Source of the DNA: Suillus spraguei
Taxonomy: Eukaryota; Basidiomycota; Agaricomycetes; Boletales; Suillaceae
Direction: 5' to 3'
NCBI GenBank assembly: GCA_016800925.1
Contig: JABCPU010000149.1
Span: forward strand, 62,001 to 126,000
DNA: 64,000 nucleotides
The position numbers and the translations under genes were made by a program. Below, in pieces: positions 21,242 through 31,980 of the stretch. The number at the start of each line of letters is the position of its first letter. Position 1 is the stretch's first letter. Below the pieces are notes generated by a model, which saw only the letters and a list, made by a program, of their open reading frames with translations, did not search any database and was not told the DNA's origin.

Positions 21242-23072
21242 ATGTCGACTCAGGCGTCCAACACACATGCGCTGTCCTCTGTCACTTTTCACAATGAACA
21301 CGTGCATAATAAGATACACGTCCTTGATAAACTAGAACATCCGCAGCTAGAGAAGCAAGGACCCACCGACTCACCATATGTTGAGGACGTGTACGAAACT
21401 GTACTTCCACGGTGGAGAGCAATCATACGAGGCCGAATTCTCAGTTCGGTGAAACGAGAAAGTCGAGTATTGGCCCGGATGCAGGCTCGTGCTGTTTATT
21501 ATTTTAAAATATTCATGTAACTCATGACTTTTTGTAGGAATGCATACGACACCCGTGGTTGGACTCGTATTTCCTCTATAGTTCAACTCTTGGCACCCAT
21601 ACTTTCTTCATGATTGGCCTACCGTTGACATTCTTTTTTGGCTACGAGGAGCTTGGACGAGGGTATGGTCTACTTGTACGCCAATTATTGCAACTCAAAG
21701 TGCAAACAGCCTGGTGATGTTTTGGCTTCCGGAGTCTACGTTGTTTCGTTTCTGAAGGACCTCATTTGTTCACCTCGTCCATTTGCCCCTCCCGTAACCC
21801 GACTGAGTAAGTGAACGAGTTTCTTTCGTAGCAAAGTTCATCGACCGTGTTCTTCCAGCGATTGGGACACACCACCTTGAATACGGGTTTCCCTCAACAC
21901 ATTCTACAAATAGCGTATCCATGGCACTTTTTATTTATGGCTATGTCAGAAATGCCTACATTCAATCAGACGCAATCTCATCTTCGATCTACTATGGGTC
22001 ATGCGCCATCCTCATGATATACGCAGTGACAATAGTCTTCGGCCGTTTGTACACAGGCATGCATTCCTTCACCGACTGTACCATCGGTGTCTTTCTTGGA
22101 GTGATAATCTGGGGTGCCTATGTGATTATGAAAGAGGCGTTTGGGAATTGGTTGGCAACTGCTCACTGGATAGGTAACACCTTTCATCCGTGCTGGTATT
22201 CCTACTCATTTCTTTTCAGTTCCGCTGACGATGATTCCCATCTGTCTACTTCTTGTACATTACCACCCACATCCTGTCGATGATTGTCCTTGCTTCGAGG
22301 ATGCCATCGCATTTGTCTCTGTCCTTCTCGGAATTGCACTATGCCGGTGGCACAGCGTGTACTTTGGTATTGACGAGCGCTTCTTGAATTCCGTGATGCC
22401 CGGTCCTCAAGGAGCCATGTGGACTTGGCAGGATACAGCTTCATGGTGGGCTCTAGCTTGTGCCAAAGTTACCGTTGGTCTGTTTCTGTTCCTTGTCCAT
22501 CTTATTTTCATTCTTCCTTACATATCTCTGTGCAGGTATCCTCGTAATTTTTGTGTGGCGAATTTTCGCCAAATCGCTCCTGCATCTCGTTCTTCCTCCC
22601 CTTTTCCGTCTTCTCGCGTCCTCCTTCGACCTGCCACACCGACGTTTCTACACCCCCGCGACAGATTACCAACGTATGCCGATTGAGAGCAGCTTGCGCC
22701 CGATTCCGAGTGTTATAGACCTTCCTGGCGTCCTAGAGGTCAGCGCAATCAGAGAAAGGTCGGCGTTGGGAAGAACAAGTGAGGTCAAGCGAAGAGGTAT
22801 CAAGTTGAACGGCAGTTCACCATTGGCCAATGGAGAAAATTCAGGCGGATCTGAACTCGAGAACAGCAACGGGCCATCTCAACGCAAGGAAGTTAAGCAC
22901 TACGATGCTGACGGTGAGTGTATCGTCCGTTTCTTTGGTGGATGTCGAATTCTGAGACCAACTTATATCAGTATTGACCAAGGTAGTGGTCTATGCTGGA
23001 ATAGCAATCTTGGGTGGCGAAGGTTTACCCGTCCTATTTGCCCTTTTGGGCTGGGGCGTCAAGCCGTGGTGA
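21242..23072 (+). CDS. LCB3: Long-chain-base (dihydrosphingosine) 1-phosphate phosphatase, one apparent frameshift
   Basis: Seven exons were joined by hand: 21242-21484, 21538-21662, 21710-21806, 21859-22173, 22220-22477, 22536-22913, 22972-23072. The product is an ER membrane enzyme of the PAP2 superfamily that dephosphorylates sphingoid-base phosphates. All three PAP2 motifs are present: K-x6-RP (KDLICSPRP), PSTH and R-x5-H followed by D (GRLYTGMHSFTD). The N-terminus, several membrane helices and the C-terminal helix (GLPVLFALLGWG) fit the yeast Lcb3/Ysr3 type. Two oddities occur. Intron 1 has a GC donor (CAG|GCTCGT), and the frame breaks by one missing base in the T run at 21720-21723; one more T would give GRGLVMFLASGVY, matching the family. 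An alternative is an unusual 35-nt intron nearby. The gene may be intact in the organism. Confidence 0.82.
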
Positions 23073-26000
23073 TAGCTTTACTGAAAATGAAGAATGTATG
23101 TAGTGACTAATGGGGATGTTGGTATTTTCGACCTGCTAATTGAATGCTCTGGTGTAGTTCTTGATTTTATGCCTAATTGCCGCTGGGCAAAGTGATGTGT
23201 GAGCCGTCTTCGATTTTTTTTAACAAGATGAGGGCTAAACTGGTACTTGACAGGAAGGAATGAGAGTCCTCTCTGACTAGGGGAGATTTAATTTAACAGC
23301 ATGTACACGTTGCCTGTAAGCAGAAGGAATCTACCATCACGGCATTGAAACAATTTAGAGTATGCGGCTTTGGTGAGGTGTCCATCAACAACTGATGCCA
23401 AATGTTGACTCCTCCAAACGTTCGTTGTGACTGACGGCACATGCAAAGTGGCCTTTTCCCCTTGACAATGGAAATCGGCATGTCACCTCTCTGCGTTTCG
23501 TCTTGTGATAGAGCATGTTCGCTGATGCAGCATGACGTCAGTGGAACGTGCGCATGATTCACTAGAGAGGAAGACAAACATACGTGACAAGTCCGACTGT
23601 AGTAATTTAGCAGTCAGTCGCAAAGTCACCGTAGGGGATACTAGTAGTACTCCTTGCCTTCGAGCCCCCGCGCGCGTTGTCCTCCCCATTTGTGCCATCC
23701 TCTATGACGCAGACTCATCTTGTTCGAGAAGATTGCAAATTGGAATATCCCTTGTTCTCCGTCAAGAAAAATTGACGAGTTATGCAAATTGGTAAGTCGC
23801 GCACACTGGTCTATCTATTGCATCATATTGCTACTCAATAATTCCCCAATGCTTTGCTAAGCGAATCACGGTGGGGTTTGGATGTTCGGACTAAGCGTTA
23901 CCTCATTTCGGTACCCTCATCGGCAACCACTGAAATGAACGCTTTCCTTACGCGCGTTTTGCTTACGAACGCTTACGACTTCACTGGTAGCGCACTCTGA
24001 AGATAACATGGGCTTGATTTAATCTCTAAAATAATATAGACCACATGGTGCAGTTGAGCCCTGCAGTGATCACGAACTGTGATTGTACTGACTTAACCAA
24101 AAACGGACGTTACGAACGCTTAACCTGAGCTATGCCAAAAACAAACTGCTCAAAAGCATGTCAGAGCGCACTTTGACCCAATCGGCTTTTTAGATGACCT
24201 GTTATCAGTCGGATCTTACTCGGTTCTTTCGAGTTTCTCCAAACCCTGCACAGAAAAAGTCCGCACACCCGGCATTCGCAAAGACCCCAGACTCTACTCG
24301 ACATCATATTCGCTTCAGTTTATTGTTGCAGCCATTATCGAGCGGCCTCACCGACAGCATTGTTAATGAAAATGTTTCTCCAACGAGGTCCAGGCTGCTG
24401 AAGCCTGGTACTTCTATGGCTTCCAAATCTTCTGGTTCATTCACATCTATATCACAGCCACACAAAATGAGTCGGTGGTACAACTCGGCACAGCCCGTCA
24501 ATAGACACCAAGCAGCAACCAGCGCCCCGAAGAATCACGCCAGTGCCATCCTGCACACTTGCTAATGCCCTTTGATTATACTTCAGAGGAATAGTACCGG
24601 AGCCGTGTCTATGGCTGCAGCATACTGTACACGACCATATGACTGCACACCGAGTCGTGACCAGCGAGTTCGACAACTCGCTAGTTCTACTCCACTGCTC
24701 ACCCATGTTCCCATCTCGAGTTCAGTACCGATAGTGCACTTCATGGATGAGGACTTGATATCTAGATTGAATAGTTGATCATTATATACCCTTACATACC
24801 GTTTTCGTCCTCGTACATAGTCTACGGCCTGTTACATCCCAAAAGCCGCTCGCTCAGCGACCTTGGACGTGCTCACTTGATGGACCCTCTTGGTGGTGAG
24901 ACAACCTCCCTGGAAAACCAATCTTCTTCGTGCTATCCAAACTCAAGTTGCGCAGGAGCAAGGGAAGGGAGGCATGCGGGGTGTAAAAGTATCTTGATGT
25001 ATACCAGGCTGTAACATTAAACTGAAGCGAATATGTCGAGTAGTGTCTGGGGTCTTTTCATTATGAATGCCGTGAGCTTGCTCGGACATTTTCTGTGCAG
25101 GGTTTGGAGAAACTCGAAAGAACCGAGTAAGATCCGACTGATAAGAGTGTGTAGTCACTGATCTGATGTTACAATTCTTAGTAAAGGTTGGACCCCGCAA
25201 ACTGCGCTGGAGAAAGGCACGAAGCTTTCATTGTCCTACTCGTCGAGTTCACAGTCTTTGCGTACAGCATCCTCAGCTATTGTTTCCAACCCTAGTACTC
25301 GTGAATGCCCCCATCCCCGCTCCTGCTCCTTCCTGGTACCTGCGGCCTAGCTATGCCGTCGCGACGTCGTTTGATTACTTTTATGGAGACCAAAACTAGG
25401 GGGCACGGTCCACGCCAAGATCTAGCGCCACTGCGCCAGATTCTCATCGCGCTCGCAGTCAACATCCAGGCCTCATTACTTCTCCTAGCCTACAGCTCTA
25501 CATAGTGCATACATGTTACCGTCATTGGTAGTCATAATTTTATATTGCATCCTCATCTCACCCAACAAATCAAAGACATGAGAATTTAAATTGGTTCATG
25601 ATTAAAATTTCATCATTTCACGGTAAAGTACAGAACTTTGTCAAGGATATGTAGAAGAGGGTGGTAGACATGAGGGAGAAAGGGACACCAGCCAAAGAAT
25701 GGTATATATGGGAAATGCTGTCCAAGGAATGCGTTCGACCATACGCATCGTGCTGCGCGTTACTGTCTGTAGGCTGTAGGAAGTGAAAGCACGCAGAGTA
25801 TCTGTCGCGGGCATGAAGGTTAGGAAAAACGGTTGAGGATGCTGTGCGCAAAGACCGTGAACTCGGCGAGTAGGACGATGAAGAAGAAAAGCTTCGTACC
25901 TTTCTGCGGTACAGTTTGCGGGGTCCAACCTTTACTCACTCGAATCGTTAACGTGAGATTGGGAGCCGATCTACTTATTTCGGAATGGTAGCAGGCACAC

Positions 26001-26237
26001 ATCACTCGACTTTCATGAACTCTTTCAAAACCGATACAGGCTCCGAGTTGGAACAGATAACACGCTGGATGATTTTCGGGCTAGTCCCAAACTACACATA
26101 CCCCGTAGATGTTCTATTCGGACCGCAGACAATAATTTACAGATTCTCGATGCCAGTAGGTATAAAAACAGTCGTATATTGGCTTTCGTTGTTTATCCAC
26201 TCTTTACCCTCGACTCCCACTGTTTAGATTCACTACA
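23073..26237. repeat. Repeat-rich stretch with two inverted-repeat pairs
   Basis: No intact gene is recognised. Pair A: 24202-24333 on plus matches 25007-25144 on minus (shared TCAGTCGGATCTTACTCGGT and a long following stretch). Pair B: 25180-25290 on plus matches 25822-25939 on minus (shared GTAAAGGTTGGACCCCGCAA). The two pairs sit side by side, so the region could form nested hairpins. At 23320-23365 a motif (GGAATCTAC, then GGCATTGAAACAATTTAGAG) recurs at 29226 and 29493. The open frames here are repeat-derived or random. Confidence 0.6.
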
Positions 26238-26920
26238 ATGCAGCTCACTCGCCTCACATGCACAGATGTGGACGATGACACAAAGAATGATATCTTCAAG
26301 CGGAATGACGATGTAATGTTTCAAGTTGCTGCTGGTATGGACATTTCCTTCAGTTCATAGTTCGCCGCTGAAGGTTTTCCAGACTTCCAGCACGGTGACG
26401 ACAACAATGACTCCTACGGGTCAAACGACTCTTATGGGTCAAGCAACAATGCCAATGACTCGAGCAACAATAACTCTTACGGGTCAAACGACTCTTATGG
26501 GTCGAGCAACAAGAACTCCGACAACTCTTATGGGTCAAGCAACAATGCCAATGACTCCTATGGGTCGAGCAACAATGACTCCAACAACTCTTATGGGTCA
26601 AGCAATGCCCATGTCTCCTATGGTCGAGCAACAATGACTCCGACAACTCTTATGGGTCAAGCAATGCCCATGTCTCCTATGGGTCGAGCAACAATGACTC
26701 CGACAGCTCTCATGGGTCAAGCAACAATGCCCATGCCTCCTATGGGTCGAGCAACAGTGACTCCTACGGGTCAATCAGCTTGGACGCCTCTTATGGGTCG
26801 AGCAACAAGAACTCCAACAACTCTTATGGGTCAAGCAACAATGCCAATGACTCCTATGGGTCGAGCAACCATGACTCCTACGGGTCTAGCAACTCTTATG
26901 GATCGTCCAATTCTAACTAG
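26238..26920 (+). CDS. DDR48-like Asn/Ser/Tyr/Gly-repeat stress protein, one apparent frameshift
   Basis: Exon 1 (26238-26334, from ATG) and exon 2 (from 26383) flank a 48-nt GT-AG intron and join VAAD to FQHGDDNND. Exon 2 then encodes tandem copies of NDSYGSSNN and variants, the repeat typical of yeast Ddr48 and its fungal relatives. These are hydrophilic stress-induced proteins with repetitive, disordered sequence. In the repeat frame the protein runs to a TAG at 26918-26920 (about 211 residues), except that one G is missing in a TATGGGTCG unit near 26623. As written, translation shifts there to a second open frame of MGQATMP/MGRATMT repeats that ends at 27003. The break sits in a G run and could be a sequencing error. 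Confidence 0.72.
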
Positions 26921-28059
26921 CCAATGTTTGTACCACCGTGAATATTTCGACTTCTCGTCCTACATACTTACGCCTGCTTCATTTGATTTGCAGATATACC
27001 CATGACGAAATGCACTTTTGGTTTCTTCCGCGGTCGACCTTTTGGACTTCTTGTTGCTACTTATCTAGTTCACTCGTTGCGCAAGTGATACATAGGCATC
27101 ATTGACATCAGTAAATTCGCACATTTCTTGATTTGTTACCTGTCCCGAAAATCTACATGCTGCTACTTACTCTTGCTTATTTATACTTGTCACTTTTTTC
27201 ACACGTACCGAAAAGCAAATATGGTAGTCCTGCAGAATACTTCAATGATATGATCGCAAGAGTACATCCCAAAATGGTTTCAATAAGAATAGTAACAAAC
27301 GATACATCAAAGTCTAGTTATCTATTCTGGAGTATATCCGTTCTGTATAACTATCGACTAGCCAGCCTAACGAATTTCTCAGAATGACACAATATGGCTC
27401 TCGGCCGCCGCTGGGCGTCCATCCTCGGTGTTCTATGGAAAACCAGGCCACCGTGCTCTACTTCCAAGACTTCCACCTCTTAAAACCTTCCTAGGAAGGT
27501 AAGTGCTCCCATTGGCCTCCGAACAACACCCTGTGCGACCATTCTGATATGTCATGTAAATTTATTCCGGGCCCAAGTTCACGTTTCGCTGAAATCCCCA
27601 CGGCCTCAGTGATTCATTGCCGTACTCTCAGTACCGATGTCGAGTTCGAGGTCGCGTGTGGTCTCGATATATGTTTGTCATGAACTGGATTGTTGCGTGG
27701 CCACCGTTTTGTGGAAAGATGAGACTCCCGTCTCCAATCGAGTCCATGTCTGGCCTTCAAGGTGATGACAGTGTCTCATTGTCCTCGTTTTTTTAGTCGC
27801 TGCTGATTGCCTTCTGTGTTTCTAGAAACTCCATGTATACTTGGTGGTAATGTCGATCATATTGTACCTGTTGCTAATGATGGTGAGTTAGAATTATCTC
27901 GGTCTTTGTCTGGGGCAATTTTGTTGTCTCGTAGACGTTCACACTCGAACTTTATTGACCATGTCATCTTTTTCGGGCCGTATCAATCAGGGGCCCCATA
28001 AGTTCTCAACTTCGGAAGTCTCGTGAGTCGTCAAGTGGAAGAGTTAAAGACTTTAACCT
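26921..28059. other. No gene recognised
   Basis: About 1.1 kb 3' of the DDR48-like gene. Frames are short and unrelated to any family I know. The sequence is unremarkable apart from some AT-rich patches. Confidence 0.35.
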
Positions 28060-28520
28060 GACCAGTGTGGTTACCGCAACAGAATCAAAATATGTTTCTC
28101 TTGAACTACGCAGGTTCGAAACTTGTTAAACTACAGTTTTTTTTCCTATTGGGACACACTTTGGCATTCATGGGTGGTTTCTTTAGAAGTTCATCGTAAC
28201 TGGTCTTAGCCAGGTGGTTGCCACAACAGAATCAAAATCTGTTTCTCTTGGACTGTGCAGGTTTGAAACCTGCCGACGACAAGGTTTTTTCTACCGGAAC
28301 ACATCTTGACACTCACTCGTGGATGGTTTCTGTGGAAGTTCACCGCAACTGGCTCTAGCGTGGTGGTTGCTCCGACAGAATCAAAATCTGTTTATCTTGG
28401 ACTGTGTAGGTTCGAAACCTGCTGATGAAAACTTTTTTTCTCCAATCAGAACACACCTTGTCGCTCATGGATAGTTTCCTCAGAGGTTCATCTTGACTGG
28501 TCTTAGCCCCTGTGCAGATT
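28060..28520 (+). repeat. Three tandem tRNA-like Pol III units plus a partial fourth
   Basis: Units of about 148 bases follow each other head to tail. Each contains a B-box (28113-28122, 28260-28270, 28409-28419; GGTTCGAAACC or one change), preceded about 53 bases upstream by an A-box-like element (TAGCCAGGTGG at 28207, TAGCGTGGTGG at 28356) and followed by a run of 6-8 T. The second unit can be folded into a 4-bp hairpin (CTGG/CCAG), another 4-bp hairpin (GTGG/CCAC), a 5-bp anticodon-like arm (ACAGA-ATCAAAA-TCTGT, loop triplet CAA) and a perfect 5-bp T arm (GCAGG/CCTGC). This fits a tRNA-derived element, perhaps from tRNA-Leu(CAA). It is not a normal tRNA gene because the acceptor pairing is poor and an extra hairpin is present. 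Confidence 0.6.
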
Positions 28521-29884
28521 GTTGCTGCAACATTAATGTTTACTCCATGGCGAGTCGTACCTTTGGGCACGCGTTCGAAACACTAATTATATTGTGTGTC
28601 ATGACTCGGAGGCTGCCGATATTTTATGTAGTTCCTCTTCGGGCTTAGTCGATTGCATATTGGATAATTGATGTCTGTATACGTGTCTGCGATATCAAGG
28701 CTGATCTGTGGACCACTGCACAGAGTATCTGCAGTGATTTTAGAATGCACTCGCGATCAAGAAGCAAGCAGAGAGACGTATTAGTATTTTGAAAATTCTT
28801 TGCTGTCGGGGCACACATGAAGGTGTGTCTACATCATTGCAATCACTGTTCACCGTGAACATTTGTCTGAGCCAAACCTTCTGGATCTAGAAACCATCAT
28901 TGCGGTTTGGCATGGTTCATGTTCTGCAGGCACAAATTAGTACTAGATTTTTGATCGTCTGTTTTCACAAGATATATTTCTTGCAGTCGAAGCTCCAGGC
29001 CTGCACACGCATTACTAGTAAATAACTGAAGGTCAATAAATTTTAAATTTCCAAACAGTCGTGAGTGCCCAAGGTGTTCGGAGCCCAATAGAAGCTATTT
29101 ACCTTACTAGGAAGGTTCTGAGAAGTAGAAGCCTTGGAAGTAAAGCACGGTGGTCTGGCTTTCCATAGTGTTCCGATGGACAAGTTTGAACAGTTGATGT
29201 CTTAATCATGCTACAGTAAGCAGGAGGAATCTACGCTCTACACAAGAGATGATCCTTTTGTTGAGTTGCACGCATGTCTCGGACACGTTCTGCGAAGTAC
29301 TAGTAATACCAACTTAGGTTTTACAGTGGATCTGCTGATAAATGCTTGTACTGTAAAACACCTACTTATATATCCTTGCCACCGGTAAAACTATGTTGAC
29401 AACGTCCAGTAATATCATGCCATCATTCCCGAAGATTCCCGATAAGTTCGAGCTCGTACCTCGACCCCTGATATCCAACACCTTTCATTACGGCATTGAA
29501 ACAATTCAGAGTATGCAGTGGGTGCGCTGACTTCGCCCCTTGAGAACAGGGTCGCTGGTTCAGGTAAATGCTTTGGACGGTGCTCCAGCTTTTATGATGT
29601 CTTCATATTTAACCGATCAATCTGAGTTATATTTCTTTTCCTCATGAATATTCGGACCTTGATACTAACTGTCCAGCGATTCGACACTGATTCACTAGTT
29701 CGTGCATTGCACACACTAATTTGATCGTGTTTCGGCATATGAGAAGTCCCGTAGACGATAAGTCACTGCCGGAAAGATCAATTGTGGGGCAGCTCGCTCT
29801 GTTGGGTGAGAAAGTCTGTTGAATTAGGGCCCGTGGATGCTATCCCACCAGTGGTTATCCTCGCCTCGATCAAGGACACATTTT
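28521..29884. other. No gene recognised; dispersed repeat fragment
   Basis: Frames are short. Around 29220-29515 fragments resemble 23320-23365 (CAGGAGGAATCTAC; GGCATTGAAACAATTCAGAGTA), which indicates a dispersed, probably mobile-element-derived sequence. Nothing else is recognisable. Confidence 0.35.
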
Positions 29885-30270
29885 TTCTCATATCGGAATC
29901 GCTGGATGCCCTAAAAGTATATCTCTTCGAGGTCCTATCTTATCTCAACAGTTATAATATCACGACCTCACAGCTGACATCAGACATCGACCGTTCAAGC
30001 TTGTCCGTTCCAAAAAGCAACCTCATCGCCAGTTCTACGGATATGCAGTATCTTTCGAATGGCTTTTATAGAGGAATACCACTCAGAAGCGTTGCATTCA
30101 CCCTCAAATGCTATCAGGACACTGCAATCATGTAAGCATACGAACTCATTGCGGATGTTCCGCCCGACATGTGAATATGACCAGTTACCTTGTAGGAAGA
30201 TGCGATTCGGCTCGGAGTCACCTTCAAAGAGCCTAAGGGAGAGTGTCCAACTCTGGATTGTTTCCTGACT
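29885..30270 (+). pseudogene. Third, heavily decayed copy of the small two-exon gene
   Basis: ISESLDALK followed by GTATAT corresponds to the end of exon 1 and the donor of the 10.4-kb gene. Further on, KKQPHRQFYGYAVSFEWL matches KKQPHIQFYGYAISREWL of the intact copy and is followed at once by a TAG. EEYHSEALHSPSNAI then continues the match in another frame, and a GCATACGAACTCATTGCGGAT segment matches the MRAYE region. The copy is on the opposite strand from the other two and carries stops, frameshifts and deletions. Confidence 0.7.
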
Positions 30271-31980
30271 TTCACGCACTGTCAGACGTCCCTAAGGCCT
30301 AAGGCTTAACTTGGCCCGGGGATTCGGGAAGCGGGAAATGCCGTATCGAATCTACACACTTCTCAACCTTCGTTTGTATACATAGAGTGGGAGAGAGGAG
30401 ATAGCGAAGGCCCAGGGTGACGCGTGACGGTTTAGATTGGTATGAGCATCTTACATAACAATTTACATAATGGAAACTTTCTAAGCCAAAATCCTCTTGG
30501 CAAGAGTCGAAAACGGCTTGACTCGGAGAGGGTGGGTACCGGACGCCTCAATCTACATGGCATGGGGATCCAATGTTCTACCGATTGTACAACAATGCCT
30601 TACGAAGTCTCAAAACTTATCTGGCCCGAATGTGTCCGTGGTGTCGATACATTCGATCCAGATATGTTTTGAATCATTATCAGCAAGCAGTCGGCCGACC
30701 GTCAGCGCTTCAGTTGCTGTTCGCTTTTAATCAAAATATAGCGACTTGGGAGAGTCATCACAGTTGTTATGGCATGCGTGGACTACACATACTGTTGTTC
30801 TCGGTTTTCCATATCAATTCATTGCTAAACTATCTGTCGCATCATTCGATTCAGATCAGTCTTACTCTTCCACTCTTCCTATCTCATAAATATCTTCAGA
30901 TTTGAACCAGCCTGCCAGGCTTGTACTTTTTTCGCTTAGCGAGCATTGACGATCGCACACTAGTAAGCATTGATCGTTGAACGACACTGGGACGGTGGGA
31001 GTCATGGCGGGTAACCTATGTAGCACAACACTCGGGGATATATCGGTGCCCTGGGCGCCTCTAAGGGATATGGATAGCACCGTGCTTTTGTCATTACTGA
31101 GTACTGATTTCGTGTGGTTTTATATTTTACAGTGCTTATGAGTATACAGCATCATCATCGGTGTGATTGTATGCTGTTGTTTGAGAAACTGGCAACATAC
31201 ATGGAAGTACACCAGTACAATTCGGGCTTAGCCCTCCACGCACGACAATCTTAGTCTCCATGGTTTGTCAAGCTGATACATTGTTCTCGTGATAGTTCGG
31301 CACAAGATTAACTTTTTGCTGACAGTGACGTACAGGATAATATATATATATATCCTTGTTTATTGTCCGTTGCCGGTGTGTTCGTTGCTGCTGTTGAGAT
31401 TGAGGTTGAGTGGATCAGGCTTCTGAAAGACGCGTTTGGGTTTGGGCTCCTAGTGGGCTGTTGTTAGAATAGCGGGAGTTTCTGTTGTTGGAGTAGCGAT
31501 TCTTGTTGCGGGTGTCTACGGTTTGCCATTCCTGGTTGTCGTTTTGGTGGCGAGGGGGTAGCGCGTGTGGTCTGTCTGGAAGGGTAGGAGCAGGTGTGTC
31601 CTCCCATGTGGTGTTGGAGTCGGGTATAGTTTCCTATGTGGTGTTGGAGTCGGATATAGTTTTCCCATGTGGTGTTGGAGTCGGGCATAGTTTCCCATGT
31701 TAGCGGATCATTGGTTGGGAAAAGACGTACCTTGAGGGTAATATTTGTGCCTAGGGGGTTCACATCCCGAGCATTTCATCGAGCCTAAGTCATAAATAAA
31801 CTTGGGCTCTGACCAAGGCAAGTATCGGTTGCAAAAGGCTCAGACTTAATGCATCGGCATTATGTTTCACCCACACGCTCTCACTCTATTCCATGAAGCC
31901 GAGACGAGGTTCACAACTAACGCGGGTGAGGTCCATGTGCTTATATATACAGTTGTTACTGTCATTTGTCCCAGCTCTAG
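30271..31980. other. Gene-poor stretch with minisatellite and AT microsatellite
   Basis: No gene is recognised. A TATATATATA tract lies at about 31340. Three 30-31-base units lie at 31603-31693 (listed separately). The 3' end holds the promoter of the transporter gene. Confidence 0.4.
31603..31693. repeat. Minisatellite, three units of 30-31 bases
   Basis: Units starting at 31603, 31633 and 31664 share C(C/T)ATGTGGTGTTGGAGTCGG followed by (G/A)(T/C)ATAGTTT. A fourth unit starts at 31694 and diverges after CCCATGT. The repeat is inside a 99-codon minus-strand frame, where it would encode decapeptides, but there is no sign that this frame is a gene. Confidence 0.7.

Noticed and set aside
26350..26646. 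Minus-strand Cys/Ser/His-rich frame over the tandem repeats
   Set aside because: It is the antisense reading of the DDR48-like repeat; its regular composition comes from the repeat alone.
28060..28520. CRISPR-like array
   Set aside because: The units are 148 bases, contiguous and without unique spacers; the A- and B-boxes explain them better, and this is eukaryotic DNA.
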